This document shows positions 58,860 to 64,000 of a DNA stretch of 64,000 bases, in pieces (position 1 is the stretch's first letter; each line of letters opens with the position of its first letter). The notes below the pieces were generated by a model, which saw only the letters and a program-made list of their open reading frames with translations, had not been told where the DNA came from and did no database searches. Source of the DNA: Paenibacillus sp. CF384 (GTDB lineage: Bacteria; Bacillota; Bacilli; Paenibacillales; Paenibacillaceae); NCBI RefSeq assembly GCF_900106745.1, contig NZ_FNNV01000011.1, positions 124,001 through 188,000 on the forward strand, in the 5' to 3' direction. A program made the translations under genes and the position numbers.

Positions 58860-60019
58860 CAAGCAAATATAAAATTTGCATTGTTACGGCGACAAGGGCG
58901 GAATATGGTCTGCTAAGTTCCGTTATCAAACGTGTCCATAACGATCCGGAATGTGAATTACAGCTTGTTGTAACCGGTACCCACTTAGTACCCGAATTTG
59001 GACTTACCTTCGAAGAAATTGAGAATGATGGGGTCCCAATCACTCGAAAAATTGATATATATCAAGGCAACGAGGAAGCTCAGGTGCTTAGAACTATGGC
59101 CTTAGCCAGCAGTGAAATTGGACAAGCATTAGTAGAGTTAAATCCAGATATGGTGGTTCTACTCGGTGATCGATACGAATTGCTTCCCATTGCTGGCGCA
59201 TGCGTCATTCTAAATATACCGATTGCTCACATCTCAGGCGGTGAAGTGTCGGAGGGGGCTATTGACGAATACATCAGGCACGCCGTGTCCAAGCTTTCTT
59301 ATTTGCATTTCACTTCGACTGAAGATTATCGAAACAGAGTTATCCAGTTAGGTGAAGCGCCGGAGCGGGTGTTTAATGTCGGAGATTTAGGTATTGAGAA
59401 TATTCAAAGTTTAAGACGGTTAAGTAAAGAACAGCTGGAAGAAGATTTGGGTATTATCATTGGGCCTAACATGCTTCAAGTGACCTTTCATCCTACAACC
59501 CTTGAGGCGGATTCAGAGCAGCAGTTTGGACAGTTGCTGGCAGCCTTGCAAGAAAGACCGGATTTTCAGATTGTATTCACAAGACCAAACGCGGACAGTG
59601 GGAGTGACCGCCTAAACCAAATGATTGATGAGTTTGTTGCTAATAATCCTCATCGGAGTTATGCCTTCGCATCGCTTGGTTATGTAAGGTTTCTAAGCTT
59701 AGTATCTTACTGTTTAGCCATGGTAGGGAACTCTTCAAGCGGCGTTGTCGAGGTGGCAAGCCTGAAAGTGGGATCAATCAACATCGGAAACAGGCAAAAA
59801 GGAAGAATTTGTGCGGACTCTGTCATTCATTGCAGACCTGAAAAAGACGATATAATAGTATCCCTTGATTTTATTTGCTCCGCTGAATACCGATCGAATG
59901 TTTTAGAGGTTAAAAATCCATATGAATCTAACGGAACTTCGAAGCAAATCGTTGACTATATGAAGGAAAGTTTGGACAACTATGCAGGGATGCAAAAGTC
60001 TTTTTATAGAGGTGATTGA
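58856..60019 (+). CDS. legG: Hydrolysing UDP/GDP-sugar 2-epimerase (NeuC family)
   Basis: A 387-residue GT-B-fold hydrolysing epimerase that removes the nucleotide and inverts C2, giving the free 6-deoxy-mannose-type diamino sugar used by LegI. Family marks are VTATRAEYGLLSSVIKRV, VTGTHLVPEFG, VVLLGDRYELLP, IAHISGGEVSEGAIDE, HFTSTEDYRNRV, TFHPTTLE and NSSSGVVEVASL, then IGNRQKGR. It overlaps legI by four bases. In Campylobacter the equivalent (NeuC2/LegG) acts in the Leg pathway; the substrate here is inferred from the operon. Confidence 0.92.
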   Translation: MTSKYKICIVTATRAEYGLLSSVIKRVHNDPECELQLVVTGTHLVPEFGLTFEEIENDGVPITRKIDIYQGNEEAQVLRTMALASSEIGQALVELNPDMVVLLGDRYELLPIAGACVILNIPIAHISGGEVSEGAIDEYIRHAVSKLSYLHFTSTEDYRNRVIQLGEAPERVFNVGDLGIENIQSLRRLSKEQLEEDLGIIIGPNMLQVTFHPTTLEADSEQQFGQLLAALQERPDFQIVFTRPNADSGSDRLNQMIDEFVANNPHRSYAFASLGYVRFLSLVSYCLAMVGNSSSGVVEVASLKVGSINIGNRQKGRICADSVIHCRPEKDDIIVSLDFICSAEYRSNVLEVKNPYESNGTSKQIVDYMKESLDNYAGMQKSFYRGD

Positions 60020-60020
60020 G

Positions 60021-61076
60021 ATGAAAGCCATTGAGGACATCTTTGTTTATCCAGCAACGACAATCATTGAGGCTCTTCATATCATTGATCGCGGATCTGT
60101 GCAAATTGCACTTGTAGTAGATGAGGAACAGCGTCTCCTAGGTACGATTACGGATGGCGATGTACGAAGAGGCATTTTGCGTGGAATTGAGTTAACTTCG
60201 CCAGTTTCTCAGGTTATGAATCGCGAACCTCGAACTGCCAAACTGGATATGGATCGCGATATGATGCTAAGCATCATGCAATATTTGAATTTAAGACAAT
60301 TTCCTGTGCTGGACAATGACGGCAGGGTGGTTCGTCTTGAACTGATAGATGAATTACTTCAACGAGGAAAAGACACTAAAGACAACTGGGTTGTAATTAT
60401 GGCTGGTGGACTCGGAACAAGGTTGGGTGAATTGACCAAGGATTGTCCAAAGCCTCTGCTTCGTGTTGGTGCGAAGCCGATACTGGAGATTATCTTAGAA
60501 AGTTTCGTGGCTAGTGGCTTTCATCGTTTTTACTTATCTGTTAATTATCGGGCGGATATGATTCGTGATTACTTTGGCGACGGTACGCGCTGGGGCATAG
60601 AAATTCGTTATCTTCATGAGACCAAGCGTCTTGGAACGGCAGGGGCACTGGGACTGCTTCCGGAGCAGCCTAACTCGCCGATCATTGTTATGAACGGAGA
60701 TTTGTTGACGAAAGTGAACTTTCGGCAGTTGGTCGATTTTCATCTTGAATCGGGCTCAAAGGCTACGATGGGGGTTCGCGAGTATGAGTTTCAAGTACCT
60801 TACGGAGTCGTACAGGTGGAGAGCAACAGGCTTCGGAGCATAGAAGAGAAGCCTGTACAGAAGTTTTTTACGAATGCTGGTATTTATGTGCTTAATCCGG
60901 AAATTTTACATAAGATTCCGCAAGATATGTACTACGATATGACCACCTTGTTCGAGGAAACATTGGGTAATGATTTGACTACTTCCGCCTTTCCAATTCG
61001 GGAATATTGGATCGACATTGGAAGGCTCGATGATTTCGAACGGGCGAACGGCGAGTTTTTGGAGGTATTCGGATGA
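60021..61076 (+). CDS. ptmE: PtmE-type nucleotidyltransferase with two CBS domains
   Basis: About 351 residues. Two CBS domains (about 1-120: YPATTIIEALHIIDRGSVQ, TITDGDVRRGILRG and RQFPVLDNDGRVV) precede a nucleotidyltransferase with VVIMAGGLGTRLGELTKDCPKP (split: loop GGLGTRL, then KP), ILEIILESFVASG, and a GDLLTK metal site. The Campylobacter homologue Cj1329 (PtmE) makes GDP-GlcN from GTP and glucosamine-1-phosphate, the first committed step of its GDP-based Leg route. ATG 60021 has GAGGTGATTGAG upstream; a longer frame from 59982 overlaps legG and lacks a site. It overlaps the next gene by four bases. Confidence 0.9.
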   Translation: MKAIEDIFVYPATTIIEALHIIDRGSVQIALVVDEEQRLLGTITDGDVRRGILRGIELTSPVSQVMNREPRTAKLDMDRDMMLSIMQYLNLRQFPVLDNDGRVVRLELIDELLQRGKDTKDNWVVIMAGGLGTRLGELTKDCPKPLLRVGAKPILEIILESFVASGFHRFYLSVNYRADMIRDYFGDGTRWGIEIRYLHETKRLGTAGALGLLPEQPNSPIIVMNGDLLTKVNFRQLVDFHLESGSKATMGVREYEFQVPYGVVQVESNRLRSIEEKPVQKFFTNAGIYVLNPEILHKIPQDMYYDMTTLFEETLGNDLTTSAFPIREYWIDIGRLDDFERANGEFLEVFG

Positions 61077-61987
61077 GAGCGGTTGTCGTAGGGTACGGAT
61101 CAATTGGTCAGCGTCATGCGCGTTTGCTGCAAGCCATGAATGTGGAAACGGCAGTCGTTAGCGGTAGAGATATTGATTTTCCGATTGTATTCCATCATTT
61201 GAAAGAAGCCGTCGAACAATTTGCGCCAAACTATATAATCATCGCCAATAAATCATCTGAACATCACTCCACACTGCTTCAGCTTATCGAATATCATTGG
61301 AAGGGTACAGTGCTCGTTGAGAAACCTCTTTATCATGAGGAGAAGACGTTGCCTAACGATCATGGGCTGCGGATCTTTGTTGCGTATAACTTGCGTTTCC
61401 ACCCATTACTGCTAAAACTTCGTTCAGCGCTTAAGAATGAACGACTTTTATCCATTACGGCATATGCCGGTCAATATTTGCCCACTTGGCGCCTTCAAAG
61501 GGATTATCAATTGAGCTACTCCGCGAGGAAGGAAGAGGGTGGAGGTGTGCTCCGCGATTTGAGCCATGAACTGGATTATCTAAACTGGCTGTGCGCTGGA
61601 TGGGTGCGATTAAGTGCTCTTGGGGGCCAGGTCAGTTCATTGGAGATAACCAGTGAAGATACGTGCGGTATTCTTATGGAAATGAGAGAGTGTCCGCTAG
61701 TAACGCTCCAGATGAACTATTTGGATCGGCCAGGACGCAGAGAGCTATTGATCCTTACAGATCGCCATACTTTCAAAATTGATTTCAGTAAAAGGCTATT
61801 TATTCAAGACAATCATTCTGAAGTCATTACAGTAGATCGCGATGAAACGTACATCGCGCAACATACGGCCATTATGAATCAACAGTGGGATCGCCTCTGT
61901 TCTTTACAGGAAGGACAAGACATTGTCAGGATGATAGATGCAGTTGAGCGATCCATATTGAACAGGGAGTGGGTAATGAATGAGTAA
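61073..61987 (+). CDS. ptmF: PtmF-type Gfo/Idh/MocA family oxidoreductase
   Basis: A 304-residue protein with an N-terminal Rossmann domain (VVGYGSIGQRHARLLQ) and the (E)KP motif in LVEKPLYHE, as in Gfo/Idh/MocA oxidoreductases. The C-terminal half has the beta-sheet substrate domain, with RDLSHELDYLNWLCAG near residue 165. It occupies the position of Campylobacter Cj1330 (PtmF). In that organism PtmA and PtmF were linked to supply of the amino-sugar precursor of the Leg pathway, though their exact reactions are uncertain to me. It overlaps both neighbours (four and eight bases), so translation is coupled. Confidence 0.85.
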   Translation: MRAVVVGYGSIGQRHARLLQAMNVETAVVSGRDIDFPIVFHHLKEAVEQFAPNYIIIANKSSEHHSTLLQLIEYHWKGTVLVEKPLYHEEKTLPNDHGLRIFVAYNLRFHPLLLKLRSALKNERLLSITAYAGQYLPTWRLQRDYQLSYSARKEEGGGVLRDLSHELDYLNWLCAGWVRLSALGGQVSSLEITSEDTCGILMEMRECPLVTLQMNYLDRPGRRELLILTDRHTFKIDFSKRLFIQDNHSEVITVDRDETYIAQHTAIMNQQWDRLCSLQEGQDIVRMIDAVERSILNREWVMNE

Positions 61988-62690
61988 GCTGTGTTCGATT
62001 TGCGCTAGAGGTGGATCCAAAGGAGTCAAGAATAAAAACATTCGCGAAATGCATGGCAAACCTCTCATTGCCTATAGTATTGAGCAAGCCCTTAAATCGC
62101 AATTGTTTGAGCACATCGCCGTAAGTAGTGATTCGCCGGCTATTCTTGAGGCAGCTGCCAAATGGGGAGCTGATATTCTGATCGAGCGCCCGCTTGAAAT
62201 GGCTAGTGATACGTCTGCGAAGCTTCCTGCCATTCGGCACTGCGTCCAACAAGCCGAGGAGAAAACAAATAAGACATTTTCCATCATCGTCGATTTAGAT
62301 GCTACTTCTCCTTTACGTACAACCGAAGATATTATTAACTCGGTTAATTTGTTGGAAACTAGAGGCGTATCTAATTTAATTACAGGAGCACCTTCCCGTC
62401 GATCGCCTTACTTCAATCTCGTGGAAATGAATGATGAGGGCTTCGTACGTCTTTCCAAATCACCTGATAAGCCTATCGTCAGAAGACAGGATGCGCCTAA
62501 ATGCTTTGATATGAATGCATCCATATATATTTGGAAAAGAGAGATTTTGCTGAATGATTATCCGTTATTCCTTCCGGATACCGTATTATATGAAATGCCT
62601 GAGGATCGATCGGTGGATATTGACAGTGAGCTGGACTGGCGCGTAGTTGAATGGATTATGGGGAGTCGGAAGGAGGAAGTGACAGTATGA
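61980..62690 (+). CDS. legF: CMP-nonulosonic acid synthetase (LegF/PtmB/NeuA family)
   Basis: A 236-residue cytidylyltransferase that activates the nonulosonic acid with CTP for glycosyl transfer. The CMP-NeuAc-synthetase motifs are clear: CSICARGGSKGVKNKNIRE, KPLIAYSIEQAL, VSSDSPAILEAA, ADILIERPLEMASDTS, VDLDATSPLRTTEDI and the C-terminal VDIDSELDW. It matches Campylobacter Cj1331 (PtmB), shown to be a CMP-legionaminic acid synthetase. The product is the likely donor for the Maf enzyme at the start of the operon. It overlaps ptmF by eight bases and ptmA by four. Confidence 0.92.
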   Translation: MSKLCSICARGGSKGVKNKNIREMHGKPLIAYSIEQALKSQLFEHIAVSSDSPAILEAAAKWGADILIERPLEMASDTSAKLPAIRHCVQQAEEKTNKTFSIIVDLDATSPLRTTEDIINSVNLLETRGVSNLITGAPSRRSPYFNLVEMNDEGFVRLSKSPDKPIVRRQDAPKCFDMNASIYIWKREILLNDYPLFLPDTVLYEMPEDRSVDIDSELDWRVVEWIMGSRKEEVTV

Positions 62691-63511
62691 CCTATTCTTA
62701 TAAAGCTTCGTTCGAGTTAAGTGGGAAAACTGCTATCGTAACAGGGGCTCTCGGGATTATAGGAAGCAAGGTTTGCACGGGGCTTGCAGAGTTCGGAGCA
62801 AACATCGTAGCCGTTGATTTGAACGAAGAGGCGGCAAACGATTTTGCTGGCAAATTAGCATTGAACTTTGGGGTTCAGGCAGTTGGCATCGGTTGTAACG
62901 TTGCTGATCCCGATGATGTCGCGATTATGGTAGAACGTGCGGTGAACATCATGGGAGGTGTTCACATCTTACATAACAACGCAGGCTATAAGCCGCTGGT
63001 AAGGGAGCAGTATCTGGCTCCATTCGAGGAGTACACACTGGAACAGTGGCGTGAAGTAATGTCTGTAAATATTGACGGCGTGTTTTTGGTAGCCAAAGAG
63101 GTTGGCAAGCAAATGGTCGAACAAGGCGTCGGTGGAACGATTATCCAAACTGCCTCCATCTATGGCATCATGGCTCCTGATCACCGTATCTACGAAGGCT
63201 CGAGTTACTTGGATAAGCCCATGGCGTCACCTGCAGTTTACTCCGCTTCAAAAGGCGGCGTTGTGGCTTTGACAAAATATTTAGCCGCATACTGGTCTAA
63301 GCAAGGGATTCGTGTGAACACGATTACTCCAGGAGGGGTCGAAAGTGGGCAAAACGAGGAGTTCAAACGCAATTACTCAGCCCGAATTCCGCTTGGTCGA
63401 ATGGCAGAAGCAGATGAAATGGTTGGAGCGGTTTTATATCTAGCCTCCGACGCATCCAGTTATGTTACAGGACAAAACATTATCGTTGATGGCGGGTTAG
63501 ATGCCTGGTAA
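62687..63511 (+). CDS. ptmA: PtmA-type short-chain dehydrogenase
   Basis: A 274-residue SDR oxidoreductase. NAD(P) binding is in AIVTGALGIIGSKVCTGLA, and the family motifs NNAG and catalytic TASIYG with Tyr-x3-Lys (YSASKGG) are present, with the NTITPGGVESGQ and GQNIIVDGG ends. It matches Campylobacter Cj1332 (PtmA), the last gene of the conserved block there as well. ATG 62687 overlaps the legF stop codon (ATGA), with AAGGAGGAAG upstream; a longer frame from 62651 lacks a site. It is the last gene before a terminator, so it ends the operon. Its substrate is unknown. Confidence 0.9.
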   Translation: MTYSYKASFELSGKTAIVTGALGIIGSKVCTGLAEFGANIVAVDLNEEAANDFAGKLALNFGVQAVGIGCNVADPDDVAIMVERAVNIMGGVHILHNNAGYKPLVREQYLAPFEEYTLEQWREVMSVNIDGVFLVAKEVGKQMVEQGVGGTIIQTASIYGIMAPDHRIYEGSSYLDKPMASPAVYSASKGGVVALTKYLAAYWSKQGIRVNTITPGGVESGQNEEFKRNYSARIPLGRMAEADEMVGAVLYLASDASSYVTGQNIIVDGGLDAW

Positions 63512-63553
63512 CAAATTATTACAAGTATAATGTGATGAGTGTTAGATAAAGAT

Positions 63554-63586
63554 AGAAGCCTTGGCAATTAGCCGAGGCTTCTTTTG
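63554..63586 (+). terminator. Rho-independent terminator ending the glycan operon
   Basis: A 12-bp stem with one G-U pair (63554-63565 with 63571-63582), loop AATTA, and TTTT. It lies between the convergent operon and minus-strand gene and may serve both strands. Confidence 0.88.
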
Positions 63587-64000
63587 TTACGTTCTATGGG
63601 GGGATGGGACAATATGCAGCAGAGGAACCGCGGACTCGATTGAAAATTGATAGGTGTTCATTTCAGTTTGAATTGTATTTGGAGTATAGATGAGTTCAGT
63701 GCCAGTATCGAAGTTGGTTTTGTTCATAACATGATCAAATAATAGCAGAAAGTCTGCATCCAAACCATGATGAGCAGATTTAAATATAGGCCCTAGTGCT
63801 TCCTGTTCTGAAATGGCCTCAAGTGTGCAATGACTCACTTCGTTGCAAAACGCTAGTTTATCTTGTAATGATATGAGTATATCTTCACTACCATGAAAAC
63901 TTTGTATAATGCATTTATTATTGACTTGCCTATAAAGATCCTTAAGATGCAGCAGTTGAGGATCAAAATCCATTTCTGTTGCAAGATAATGATACATAAT
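63587..64000 (-). CDS. Uncharacterised protein, probably cut by the window edge
   Basis: A minus-strand reading frame of at least 136 residues, open to the right edge of the window; Met at 63997 could be internal. The sequence is Asp/His/Leu-rich without a signal peptide or membrane segment (DFDPQLLHLKDLYRQVNNK, KCIIQSFHGSEDILISLQDK and ending LHIVPSPHRT). I do not recognise the family. It converges on the glycan operon and shares a terminator region with it, so it probably belongs to the next transcription unit. Confidence 0.6.
   Translation of the reverse strand: MMYHYLATEMDFDPQLLHLKDLYRQVNNKCIIQSFHGSEDILISLQDKLAFCNEVSHCTLEAISEQEALGPIFKSAHHGLDADFLLLFDHVMNKTNFDTGTELIYTPNTIQTEMNTYQFSIESAVPLLHIVPSPHRT

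Overview
The window looks like a chromosomal segment of a flagellated, spore-forming, S-layer-bearing member of the Paenibacillaceae, most like Paenibacillus. The evidence is an S-layer protein with three N-terminal SLH domains, a CsaB pyruvyltransferase, an alpha/beta-type SASP spore protein, DegS/DegU, ComFA/ComFC, and a Bacillus-type order of late flagellar genes (yvyF-flgM-flgN-flgK-flgL-fliW-csrA-hag-flaG-fliD-fliS). No insertion sequence, prophage, CRISPR array, rRNA or tRNA was seen. Nearly every gene is on the + strand; the exceptions are an Ig-repeat protein near the left end and a fragment at the right edge.

Layout. (1) 1-1.6 kb: end of a flagellar rod/hook operon (flhO end, flhP) and a small EpuA-type membrane protein. 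(2) 1.7-3.9 kb, minus strand: a secreted protein of eight bacterial Ig-like repeats. (3) 4.2-11.9 kb: lipid and envelope housekeeping genes (pgsA, fabZ, a phosphohexomutase), then a DUF5693 membrane protein, csaB and a TagO/WecA-type transferase, which together would build and pyruvylate the cell-wall polymer that SLH domains bind. (4) 12-32 kb: the exported-protein region. It holds a large protein with C-terminal SLH domains, the codon-biased major S-layer protein, two uncharacterised exported proteins, a SASP, metK, a second large SLH protein with Big_5/SwmB-like repeats, and a phosphodiester-glycosidase-type protein. (5) 32-38 kb: degS-degU, then a four-gene sigma / anti-sigma / membrane-protein operon and a gene carrying a 24-bp minisatellite. 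(6) 38-41 kb: comFA and comFC. (7) 41.4-50.3 kb: late flagellar genes, with sigma-D promoters ahead of flgM and hag and probably flaG. (8) 50.5-63.5 kb: a Maf-type flagellin glycosyltransferase followed by an unbroken nonulosonic (legionaminic-type) acid operon, legB-legC-[DegT-like, methyltransferase, acyltransferase]-legI-legG-ptmE-ptmF-legF-ptmA.

How it fits together. Regions 3 and 4 describe a cell surface made of a pyruvylated secondary polymer carrying an S-layer and accessory SLH proteins. Regions 7 and 8 describe flagellar filament assembly with late-gene control (FlgM/sigma-D and FliW-CsrA-Hag) and a glycan pathway that presumably decorates the short flagellin. The most interesting points are a sigma-D promoter for flgM built into the left arm of the preceding terminator, a CsrA-type hairpin plus Shine-Dalgarno pair in the hag leader, tandem in-frame starts on the S-layer gene, a sigma-factor gene that seems to start at ATT, and a legionaminic-type operon that keeps the Campylobacter neuB2-neuC2-ptmE-ptmF-ptmB-ptmA order but carries an extra three-gene cassette and lacks the usual LegH acetyltransferase.
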